Part shown: in pieces, positions 1 to 9,700 of the stretch
Numbering within the stretch: position 1 is the first letter of the stretch
Layout of the letters: each line of letters begins with the position of its first letter
Assembly (NCBI RefSeq): GCF_004006665.1
Contig: NZ_QOCL01000009.1
Span: 186,001 to 250,000 of the forward strand
Length of the DNA: 64,000 nt
From: Halobacteriovorax sp. HLS
GTDB taxonomy: Bacteria; Bdellovibrionota; Bacteriovoracia; Bacteriovoracales; Bacteriovoracaceae
Direction: 5' to 3'
The notes under the pieces: model-generated
Database searches by the model: none
Seen by the model: the letters and a program-made list of their open reading frames with translations, nothing else
What the model was told of the DNA's origin: nothing
Position numbers and translations under genes: made by a program

Positions 1-915
1 ACTTACTGCATTCTCTGCGAGAGCCAGATATATATCTACGTTCACTTTTACTGAGCTATTCTCTAGCCAGCGAGTAAATCCAACAAGTGTAGCTGAACCA
101 CCCATATCTTTTTTCATAAATCTCATGCCTGCCGCAGACTTCATATCTAGTCCACCTGAATCGAATGTAATTCCTTTTCCAATTAGAGCAATTGATTTTT
201 TAGACTTTGCTTTCACGGGTCTATATTTAATGTGTACTATTCGTGGCTTGTTATTTGAAGACATCCCCACACTTAATAGAAGATTACAGTTCTCTTTTTG
301 TAACTTCTTTTCATCGAGAATAGATACTTTAAGAGTTTTACTTTTTGAATAGAGTGCTTTTACTGCGTTTGCATAACTGACAGGATGTAGCTCGTTAGGA
401 GGAAGATTTACAAGATGTCTGGCCTGATTAACTGCTACTGAGATTTCTTTTGCTTTTGAAACTAGTGATTTTGTAAGTACTTTTCCATCTTTGAGAAATT
501 TTACCTTTCCAATACTTTGATCTGAAGTAAAAGAGTAGAGTGATAAATCAATACCAACTAATGCTCCCTTAATCGAGTCGTCCTCTAGATTTAAGAAGTG
601 AATATGAACTTCTTTAGAATTATTACTTAAAAGAATATCTATTAAAGGACCCATTTCTTCTCTTGCTATAGCGTAGTCGCTTGGAGAAAGTTCCTTTTTA
701 TTAGATTTAGATAATGGGACAGAGATTATTGGGCCAGTTGAACCCGAAAGTTGTGTTAGATTATTTTTAAGAGCGAGTTCAGCTTCCCATTTAGACAGGC
801 TGACTGTATTGATAAATAACTTTGAGTCAGATTTTTTATAAATATAAACTTCTGTAGTGTTTTTATTTGTTTTAGAATTAGTTTTACTTAAATTATACTT
901 CGCTTCAAAATTCAT
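1..915 (-). CDS. pepA: leucyl aminopeptidase (peptidase family M17), C-terminus beyond the window
   Basis: Reading the minus strand from an ATG at 915 gives an open frame of 305 codons that runs off the left edge, so the C-terminal part, including most of the catalytic domain, is missing. The last visible part contains the M17 metal-binding segment GKGITFDSGGLDMK followed by MKKDMGG, where the Lys and Asp bind the two metal ions. The preceding part (RHLVNLPPNELHP) matches the start of the M17 catalytic domain. The enzyme should be a cytosolic, dimetal, hexameric aminopeptidase removing N-terminal residues from peptides. An AGGAG ribosome site sits 6-7 bases before the ATG. It is the last gene of a minus-strand run with rlmG and the DCC protein, 55 bases downstream of the latter. 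The N-terminal domain is divergent, as usual in the family. Confidence 0.9.
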   Translation of the reverse strand, partial: MNFEAKYNLSKTNSKTNKNTTEVYIYKKSDSKLFINTVSLSKWEAELALKNNLTQLSGSTGPIISVPLSKSNKKELSPSDYAIAREEMGPLIDILLSNNSKEVHIHFLNLEDDSIKGALVGIDLSLYSFTSDQSIGKVKFLKDGKVLTKSLVSKAKEISVAVNQARHLVNLPPNELHPVSYANAVKALYSKSKTLKVSILDEKKLQKENCNLLLSVGMSSNNKPRIVHIKYRPVKAKSKKSIALIGKGITFDSGGLDMKSAAGMRFMKKDMGGSATLVGFTRWLENSSVKVNVDIYLALAENAVS

Positions 916-970
916 AATATCTCCTATTTGTACTCTTATACCTAATTAAGTGAAAGGTGTTAAGGAATTG

Positions 971-1348
971 TTAAAGAAATCTAGATCTTTGTTCTTTTGT
1001 TGGTACTTTACAGACGCTAGACCTCTTAAAAAGTTTATTTCTATTCTTCGATATAAGACGATATGAATAATCTCTTAGAGTTTTCGGAATAACGAGCAGT
1101 AATAGAGAAATTTTCCAAGGTCCAGGTAATAGAGAGATTGCTCTGATCGCGGCCTCTGACTCTGTATAGGTTCTACCATTAAATTTTAAAATAACAGTTT
1201 CAAAGTCTAACTGGTGCGGATCTAGTTTTTGTAAAGGTGAGAAGAATAGGACTCTTTTAGAATCAAATTTTAATAAGAAATCTACAAAGAAATTACATAG
1301 GCCGCAGTGTCCATCAAAGTAAATAATAGCTCTACTATCTGAGTGCAT
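971..1348 (-). CDS. DCC-family (DUF393) thiol-disulfide oxidoreductase-like protein
   Basis: This is a 125-residue protein whose N-terminus carries DGHCGLC, the family signature in which Asp and two cysteines form a CxxC-like pair, followed by a stretch (FFSPLQ) typical of DUF393/YuxK. The family is predicted to have a thioredoxin-like fold, but its substrates are not established. A TTG codon at 1351 could extend it by one residue; the ATG at 1348 is preferred. Its start lies inside the last codons of rlmG (overlap about 14 bases), so the two are probably translationally coupled. There is no signal peptide or clear membrane segment, so it is probably cytoplasmic. Confidence 0.8.
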   Translation of the reverse strand: MHSDSRAIIYFDGHCGLCNFFVDFLLKFDSKRVLFFSPLQKLDPHQLDFETVILKFNGRTYTESEAAIRAISLLPGPWKISLLLLVIPKTLRDYSYRLISKNRNKLFKRSSVCKVPTKEQRSRFL

Positions 1349-2417
1349 CAATGATCACAAATTTCTTGTTTTGATTAACTATCGTGTAATTACCAAATAT
1401 TTTATTTAATTTGACATGGTAGCCTAAGTGTCTATTTCCTATTATCCTTAATTTTCCTCCGGGCTTAAGTGCTTGGTGAGACTCTTTAAACATTTGAATA
1501 GCTATAAAATCTCCAACAGTCGTTCCTTGATGAAAAGGAGGGTTGCAAAGAATAAGGTCAAATTTTTTATGTTCATTTCCTTCTAGACAATTCGTCCAAA
1601 CAAAGTCTGCACTATCGTCAAATTGATTAGAGTAGTTCTCTTTAGCACTCTTTATGGCCATTGCAGATTCGTCGATAAAGGTAATGGAGCTTGATGGGTT
1701 TAACTGTTTGGCCTTGAGTCCAATAATGCCATTAGCACATCCAAGATCAAGAATATTTTCAAAGTCACCTTTTGGAATATTTTCTAAGAAAAAGCGTGTC
1801 CCTATATCTAATTTCTCTCTGGAGAAAAGATTACTATGATTGGTTAGAGGAACTTTCCATTGTTCAATACTTACTTTTAGTGGATACTTATTTTTGTGAA
1901 TGACACCATTAAAGTCTGCATAGATGAGTCTCGCTTTCTTTTGAGCTAACGAAGTTGTCGTTTCTCCTATGTATTTATTTAGTAAGTCAAAGTGCCCTTT
2001 AGAGATGTGCTTAACCATTGAAGCGCAAACGACTTTGGTGTTAACTTTCATTTTTTGAGACAATCGAATTAATATATCTTCAAAAAAAGATAGGTTCTTA
2101 GGTAGTCTTAAGATAACTGTTTGGAAATCACAAGGGAGCTGATCTAATTCTGATATCACCTTAGCAGAATTATTACTATTTTTTTGTATCGAAGAGTAAG
2201 ACACATAGGAGTCGGTGTAACATAGAGGACTGAACTCTTGGAGCCCTACACAGAGCGCTCCAAAATTATCATTAATTATGAGTGGATGATTCAAAATAAG
2301 TTCTTCTTTCTTTGAAAGAATTAACTCATCTGCAGCATCCCACGCCCTTAGCTCTTTTGGTCCATTAAGAGGATAACGCTTTAAGTTTTTTAAAAATTCC
2401 ATTCTTATAAATACCAT
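1335..2417 (-). CDS. rlmG: 23S rRNA (guanine-N2) methyltransferase RlmG-like
   Basis: The 360-residue protein has the two-domain RsmC/RlmG plan: a degenerate N-terminal methyltransferase-like half, then a catalytic class I SAM domain. The SAM-binding motif LDLGCANG lies at residues 223-230 and the N2-guanine methylation motif NPPF at 292-295. Resemblance to E. coli RlmG, which methylates G1835 of 23S rRNA, extends through the N-terminal half (RAWDAADE, IINDNFGAL, TDSYVS) and to the C-terminus (FGNYT...NKKFVI), so RlmG is favoured over RsmC. Two ATGs are possible, 2417 and 2402; neither has a good ribosome site, and the second fits the family start better. It is the first gene of the rlmG-DCC-pepA run. 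Confidence 0.88.
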   Translation of the reverse strand: MVFIRMEFLKNLKRYPLNGPKELRAWDAADELILSKKEELILNHPLIINDNFGALCVGLQEFSPLCYTDSYVSYSSIQKNSNNSAKVISELDQLPCDFQTVILRLPKNLSFFEDILIRLSQKMKVNTKVVCASMVKHISKGHFDLLNKYIGETTTSLAQKKARLIYADFNGVIHKNKYPLKVSIEQWKVPLTNHSNLFSREKLDIGTRFFLENIPKGDFENILDLGCANGIIGLKAKQLNPSSSITFIDESAMAIKSAKENYSNQFDDSADFVWTNCLEGNEHKKFDLILCNPPFHQGTTVGDFIAIQMFKESHQALKPGGKLRIIGNRHLGYHVKLNKIFGNYTIVNQNKKFVIIDALR

Positions 2418-2541
2418 GTGTGATTAGTTTTAGCTATTTAGCTCCATTTGTTTGTATTTATTTCGCAATTTTTACCCTTTGTGTTGAATTCTTGGCCTTT
2501 GGCCGTTAACTATTTGAAATTGAATTAATATTGAGGACCTA

Positions 2542-3456
2542 ATGGCCAAGAAAGTACGTAGAAGTTATAGCGAAGATGTCACTCTTACTGAGTATAGAGA
2601 TCATAAGAAAGCATTTAATTGGTTTCCAGGACATATGGCAAAAGCAACCAAACAGGTGAGTAATAAACTTAAAATGGTTGATATTGTTTTAGAAATTCGT
2701 GATGCTCGTATTCCATTACTTTCGGGAAATGAAGATTTAAAAAAGTTAATTGGAACTAAGAGTAGGCTTATTGTTCTCAATAAAATGAACCTCTCTGATC
2801 CAATCGAACTTGAAAAGTGGAAAGCTTGGTTCAAGGAAAATGAAGAGAATTATATCTTTGTTAATGCATTAGATAGAAAATCGATTCGTGAAATAATAAA
2901 TAAATCCAAAGAAATTGTATCAAAGAATAGAGCTGCATCTGGAGCAACTTCTGAAAGTGTTCGAAAGTTCAGAATGATGATGGTTGGACTTCCAAACACT
3001 GGTAAGTCAACTTTGATTAATGCTCTTGGAGGTCGAAAGGCCACCAAGTGCGGTGATAAACCTGGACTTACTCAATCGCAGCAGTGGATTAAACTAGACG
3101 GAGATATTGAGCTCTTAGATACTCCTGGGATTATGCCTCGTCGTATTGACTCTAAAGAAAATGGTCTTTGGTTATGTGCAACACATGCTATTAGAGATGA
3201 GATTTTGGGACAAGAAGAGGTAGCGTGTTTTATAGTAGAGTACCTTTTAAAATATAGACCTTCTTCTCTTGTAGATAGATATCAAGTAGAGAATTTATCA
3301 GTTAGTGTTGGAGAAGTTTTAGAGGAGATAGCACTTAACCGTCACTTTATTCGAAAAAAAGGAGAGGCTGATTTTGATAGAGCATTCAAAGCAGTTTTGT
3401 CAGATTTTAGAAGTGGTGAGTTGGGATTAATAACCTTCGAAAAAGCTCCAGAATAA
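2542..3456 (+). CDS. rbgA: ribosome biogenesis GTPase RbgA/YlqF
   Basis: This 304-residue protein is a circularly permuted GTPase. The N-terminal segment WFPGHMAKA is typical of YlqF. The motifs appear in the permuted order: G4-like NKMN at residues 80-83, then the P-loop GLPNTGKS at 149-156, then DTPG (G3) at 193-196. A C-terminal RNA-binding helical domain of about 90 residues follows. RbgA assists late assembly of the large ribosomal subunit. The start is supported by a GAGG ribosome site 6 bases upstream. The usual G4 motif NKxD here ends in Asn, which is noted under findings. It is transcribed divergently from rlmG and is apparently monocistronic. Confidence 0.93.
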   Translation: MAKKVRRSYSEDVTLTEYRDHKKAFNWFPGHMAKATKQVSNKLKMVDIVLEIRDARIPLLSGNEDLKKLIGTKSRLIVLNKMNLSDPIELEKWKAWFKENEENYIFVNALDRKSIREIINKSKEIVSKNRAASGATSESVRKFRMMMVGLPNTGKSTLINALGGRKATKCGDKPGLTQSQQWIKLDGDIELLDTPGIMPRRIDSKENGLWLCATHAIRDEILGQEEVACFIVEYLLKYRPSSLVDRYQVENLSVSVGEVLEEIALNRHFIRKKGEADFDRAFKAVLSDFRSGELGLITFEKAPE

Positions 3457-3628
3457 ATAAAGACTTCCTGGTTTCTTATCTTAAGGTGACAAGAATATGT
3501 GCCTAAATACACATTGGATATGCCCATAATTTGCATCACTTTATAGATTTACTCAAGAATGAAAGTATTTTTCATTATTAAAGAGATGGAAAAATAATCC
3601 CCTTAATTCAGCTACTTAAGGAAAAGTT

Positions 3629-3655
3629 TAGATTAATTTTATTTTCTTCCGATAG
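3629..3655 (+). promoter_or_regulatory. candidate sigma-28 (FliA-type) promoter for the giant surface protein
   Basis: TAGA at 3629-3632, a 15-base spacer, then TCCGATAG at 3648-3655. The E. coli FliA consensus is TAAA-N15-GCCGATAA, so this fits at 3 of 4 and 6 of 8 positions with exact spacing. Transcription would start near 3663 and leave a leader of about 50 bases. This is inference from one site in AT-rich DNA. Confidence 0.3.
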
Positions 3656-3667
3656 GAGAGTCTGTAG

Positions 3668-3686
3668 TCCTTTAAAATTTAAAGGA
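3668..3686. repeat. 19-bp palindrome in the leader of the giant gene
   Basis: TCCTTTAAA at 3668-3676 and TTTAAAGGA at 3678-3686 are perfect inverted arms around a single central base. In RNA this could form a hairpin only with a larger loop. As DNA it has the look of a dimeric-regulator operator. It lies 25 bases before the preferred ATG. Confidence 0.4.
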
Positions 3687-3711
3687 TCTGCAAACTTAAA
3701 TATTGGAATTT

Positions 3712-6700
3712 ATGACAAGTAAACTATTACTCATTTTATTGGCCATTGCGCTTTTTGGAACTTCTTGTTCTAAGGAATCTCTGTCTGGAAAGATTGAAGT
3801 GAAAGGACTTGTTAATCCAGACGAAAAGTCCCCATTAGTTTCATTTGTAACTACTGCTCCAACAACGATGAATGGTTGGCAAGACTTTGAGCTTGAATAT
3901 ACAGTTGTAGATGACCCTGAAGATTTTAGTGGTATTTCGAAGACTCAATTATATTATACTCCTGATTATGACACCGTCGGATTTTCTCTGGTTGGAGATA
4001 TTCCTAATGGCGTAAATCAGAAAGTACAATTCTGTGTTCCAAACTTAAATCATCCTAAGCCTGCTTTTAAAATTATTGCTTTTGATAACAATAATAATAA
4101 TGCTGAACAAACGCTTGGGCATGAGCTTGGACAAAATTTTTCAATTAATATCGAAACTGATCCTACTGTCCCAACGATGAGTTCTAGTCTTGGAGTATTG
4201 ACTAAGAATAATCCAACTACGATGAATATCTCTTCATGTGGTTATAATTCATGTTCGGCAGGAGCACTACACTTTAACAAAAATTCTAATACAACTTACT
4301 TACTTGTAAATACAACAGGTGTTCAGCCATCGGCCGGTGATGCTGGATGGATTAGCTGTGAAAGTGTTGCTTCTTCTGGAATGGTTCAGTCACTTTTTGG
4401 AGCAGATGGAACTTACAACTATCATCTATGGTCTAAATCTGTAGAACTCGATTTTGATGGAATTACTTCTTTAGAATATATTTCAAGTACGAGCTCTGAT
4501 GTAACTATAACCTACGATTCAACTGCACCTATTGATATTCCAGCGAATCTTCAATTTACAAATGGATTTAGTTTTACTGGAGATAATGTTGCTGTGACTT
4601 GGAATGGTTTTACAGACATGAATGTTGTAGACCATAGAATTAAGACATACAAAGACTCATCTTGTATTACTGGCGAAGCAGTTCACGGAACTACTTCTTC
4701 GGGCCTTGCTGCTGACTCTATTATAGTTGATGGTCTTACGGAGGGGCAGTACTGGGCCACTGTTACAGCTATTGACCATGTTGGACTTGAGACAACATCA
4801 GCTTGTTCAACTGATTCTATTATCGTTGATTCAACTGCTCCTGTTGATAATGGAGCAAATTTACAATTTGCAGATACTTTAGATATTGATGGTGATAATT
4901 TAGATATTTCGTGGACGGCTTTTACAGACTTCACTCTAGCTAATCACAGAATTAGAACTTATACCAATTCTACTTGTACACTGGGAGAGGTGATTCATGC
5001 TTACACTGGAAATGCTTCAAGTGCTGACAATGCTTCTGTTGATGGACTTCCTACTGGAGATTATTGGGCGAGAGTTGAAGCGTTTGATGGTTTTGGAACA
5101 TCAACACTTTCAGCATGTTCGACAGACACAATTAGAGTAGATAAAGATTCACCGATTGATAATGGAGCTAATTTACAATTTGCAGATACTCACGATATTG
5201 ATGGAAATAACTTATCTGTTTCTTGGACAGCTTTTACAGACGGTAATGGAATTCCTAATCACAAGCTTTATACTTATACGAACTCTGCTTGTACTCTTGG
5301 TGAAACTGACCATGGTGGGACAGGAAGTGGTACTAACTCTGATGCGGCAATAATCGATGGTCTAGCAGATGGACAGTACTGGGGGATTGTAGAATCTTTC
5401 GATACTATTGGTAATAGTACAAAGTCTGCCTGTTCAACAGATTCCATTATTGTAGATGCTACTAACCCTGTAGATAATACAGCAGATATTCAGTTCGCTC
5501 TGGTGAATACGAATTTAAATAATGATGTAGCAATTTCGTGGACGGCATTTACAGATGCTACTTTAACAAATCACAGAATTCACCTCTATAGAGATTCAGC
5601 TACGTGTGTCGCTAATGAGACAGACTTTGGATTAACAGGCTCTACGACTAATTCCAATAACACTCTTATTGATGGTCTCGCTGATGGTGTTTATAAAGCA
5701 AAAGTTACAGCTATAGATTTTCTTGGTAGATCTACTCAATCGGCATGTTCGACTGATACTATTATCATTGATAAGACTAACCCTACAGATAATACTGCTA
5801 GTTTAACGTTTACTAATGCATATAATAATACCGGTGATAACCTTGCAATTACTTGGACCGCCTTTAGTGACTCTTACTTAAAAGAGCATAAAATAATTAC
5901 TTATACTAATTCTGGTTGTACTCTTGGAGCTGTTGATCATGGTTATAATGCTTCGACTTCAAATAGTGATAACACCTCTGTAGATGGATTAACCACAGGG
6001 ACTTACTGGGCAACCGTGACAGCTATTGATGAAGCTGGTAATACTACAACTTCATCATGTTCAACTGATTCGATAATAATTGATACAACGAAACCAACAG
6101 ATAATACTGCTAATGTTCAATTTACTGATGCATTCGATGTTGACGGTGATAACTTAGCTATTACTTGGACGGCCTTTAGTGATACGAATAGTATTGCTGA
6201 TCATGAAATTCTAACTTATACAGATTCAGGCTGTACTACGGGGGAGATTGTTCACCCTAAGACTGCATCTGGGACAAACTCAAATTCAACAACAGTAGAT
6301 TCTTTGGCAGATGATCAATACTGGGCTAAAGTAAGGGCCTTTGACTCCGCTGGTAATTTCGAGACCTCTGCATGTTCGAGTGATTCCATTATTGTAGACT
6401 CACAAGCACCGACAGATAATACTGCAAATATTCAGTTTACTCTAACTCATACAAACTTAAATGATAATCAAGCTGTAACTTGGACAGCGTTTACTGATGT
6501 AACTCTTGCTAATCACCAACTTTATACTTACACAGACTCTCTTTGTTCTGCTGGTGAAGTTGATCATGGGCTAACTGGGTCTTCTAGCGCTTCAGATAGT
6601 GCTGTTATAGATGGACTTGGAGAAGGTCAGTACTGGGCAAAGGTTAAGGCAATAGATCAACTTTCGCAAAGCACTACCTCTGCTTGTTCAACAGATTCAA

Positions 6701-9700
6701 TCATTGTTGATCAAACTCTACCAGTTGATAATGGAGCAAATTTAACATTTACAAATGATTATAATAACACTGGTGATAATGTTGCTGTAACATGGACTGC
6801 TTTTACTGATACTTACTTAGATCACCATATTCTTCTTACTTATACAGACTCTGGTTGTACTCTTGGAGAGGTAGCACACCCATCAACTGGAAGTGCGACA
6901 AACTCCAATAATACAGTAATTGATGGTCTTACAGATGGTGTTTATTATGGAAAGGTTAAGGCCGTTGATGCTGCTGGAAATGAGAGACTTTCTGCCTGTT
7001 CTACAGATTCAATAACTATCGATACTATTGCTCCAACTGATAACACTGCTACTCTTACTTTTACAAATGATTATGATAACGACAGAAATGATATCGCTGT
7101 AACATGGAGTGCTTTTTCAGATTTAAATGGAATTGTTGATCATAGAATTATTACTTATACCAATAGTGGATGTACAGTAATTGATACAACTCATGCTTTA
7201 ACTAGTTCTGGCACGAATTCAGATTCTGTAACGGTAGATGTTAGCTCTGATGGAATTAAGTATGCAAAAGTTAGAGCTTATGACCCAGCTGGAAACTACA
7301 CAGAGTCTGCTTGTTCAACCGATTCAATTACAGTTGACTCTACTGCTCCTGTCGATGCTCCAGCAAACTTACAATTTACTCTCTCTCATTACAACTCTAG
7401 TGATAATGTTGCGGTCACTTGGACGGCATTTACAGATTTAACTTTAGAAAATCACAGATTGATTACTTATACAGATTCAAACTGTACTTTAGGTGAAGAT
7501 ATCCATGGACTTACTGGCGCTTCAACTAATTCAAACAATACAATAATTGATGGGCTTGCAGAAGGTCAGTACTGGGGGAAAGTTGTTGCAATTGACCATA
7601 TGGGATTTGAAACAACTTCGGCCTGTTCTACTGATTCGATTATAATTGATTTAACGAACCCAACTGATAATACAGCAACTCTTACTTTTACTAATGATTA
7701 TAGTAGCACTGGGGATAATGTTGCTGTCACATGGACTGCTTTTTCAGATACATATTTAAGTGATCATAGACTTTATACTTATACTGATTCTGGTTGTTCT
7801 TTAGGTGAGATTGATCATGGTCTGATTGGTAATGCAACAAACTCTGACAGTGTAGAGATAGATGGTCTTGATGATGCTGGAGCCAACAAAGGTGTATACT
7901 ACGCGATAGTTGAGGCCATTGACCTTGCTGGGAATAAAACAAAATCTGCTTGTTCATCAGATTATATCACCGTAGATGAAACTGATCCTACAGATAATAC
8001 AGCTAATCTTCAGTTTACAAATGATTATAATAATACGGGAAGCAACCTTGCTGTGACTTGGACGGCATTTACAGATACAGCTCCAGGTGTGATAGCTAAT
8101 CATCAGATTGCTACTTATTCTAACTCTGCATGTAGTACTGACGAAACGATTCACCCACTTACAGGTTCTTCTACAAATTCAGATAGCACAACTGTTGATG
8201 GACTTGTAGATGGTCAATATTGGGCAAAGGTAACTTCATTTGATGGAGCTGGAAACTCTGTTACATCAGCATGTTCAACTGATTCTATAGTTGTGGATAC
8301 TGTTGCTCCTGATCAAAGTCCTCTTACTGTTGTTGGTACTGTTGTTACAGGACAAGCATTAGGTCTATATAAGCTAAGTGCTTGTACTGATGTAGATAAA
8401 GTTAAAATAACTCAAGGTGCTGGAGCACCTCCTCTTGATGGAGATTCAGGTTGGCAAAATTGTGATGCTGTAAATTACACGATCACGACAACTGCACTGA
8501 ATCAAGGATTAAACAATCTTCAATTCTGGATTAAGGATTTAGCAGGCAATGTTCAATCAACATATCTTGCCCATCAAACTTTCTATATTCCACCGACAAT
8601 TACGGTTGAAAATGGACCGACTATAAATACAGATGTTGCGTCCATGACAATTAATTACTGTGCTGAATCGGATATTTCATATGTTCTTTTCAATGAAACG
8701 GGCACAGCGCCTACTGTTGGTGATGGAGCTTGGCAGCCTTGTTCAAAGGCCATTGGTGCGCTTTCCTCGGCATCTTTAAGTCCAGGAGACCATACTTTAA
8801 AAGCTTTTTTCAAGTATTCTGATGATAGTATCTCAGTTGTACCTATGGATGTGCCAGTTCGCTATGAACCAACTATTGCTTGGGTTGAAACTCCATCAAT
8901 CAATAGACCACACGTAAGCTTTACACTTGGTAGCTGTACTGGGGTTTCTGAAATTCTGTTTAACCAAGGAACTCAACCTGCAGTAGGAGATGTCGCTTGG
9001 CAACCTTGCTCTACTGCCAATGGTGGACTTACTCACACTCTAACTACAACTGGCAGCCAGAGTTTAAATGTTTGGTATAAAGATTTAAGCTCTACTGTTC
9101 TGAGCGACTACTCGCAGGTTACTGTTAATTTTCAACCACCGACTGCTTCGATCTTTGGTGGAGCGGCCATTAGTACTAATTCTCCAAAATTATCAATCAA
9201 TGACTGTACAAATATTTCAAAGGTTTTTGTTAAGTTAAATGATTCAACTCCTACGACTCCTGTAGCTGTTGATTTCACAGGAAGTGGTCAAAACTGTACG
9301 ACAGCATTAAATGGAATTGATGTTCCTGTTTTACCTGAAGAGGGAGTACACACACTAGATGTTTGGTTCTACTTTAGCGATGCTTATATTTTAGATCCTT
9401 GGTATTCAAGAGTAAGTGTTACTTATACTGCTGTTGACACTACTGCTCCTCCTATCACAGGAGGCCAAGGAGCAGCTGTACCTCTTTCTATGAACTTGGA
9501 AAATGGTGATGCGTCTTCGCCTCCAATTCTCCAAGCTTTCTCTTCAAGAGCTGAATTTACACTAAATACTTGTTCTCCAAACCCGGATGTTGCTCTTACT
9601 GGTACTGTTACCGTTTCAGCAGCTTCAAGCTCTGTGACTGGATCTGGAACTACGTTTACAACAGAACTGAGTGCCGGTGATTTTATCGATATATCTGGAG

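Noticed and set aside
2484-2512. TTGAAT-N17-TAACTA as a promoter for rbgA
   Set aside because: The -10 match is poor, and GGCCTTTGGCC within the spacer may just reflect the general GGCC bias.
4516-8298. Regular repeats that could look like a CRISPR or satellite array
   Set aside because: The period is about 315 bases, the units are in one reading frame and diverged mainly at silent and loop positions; they are protein domain repeats.
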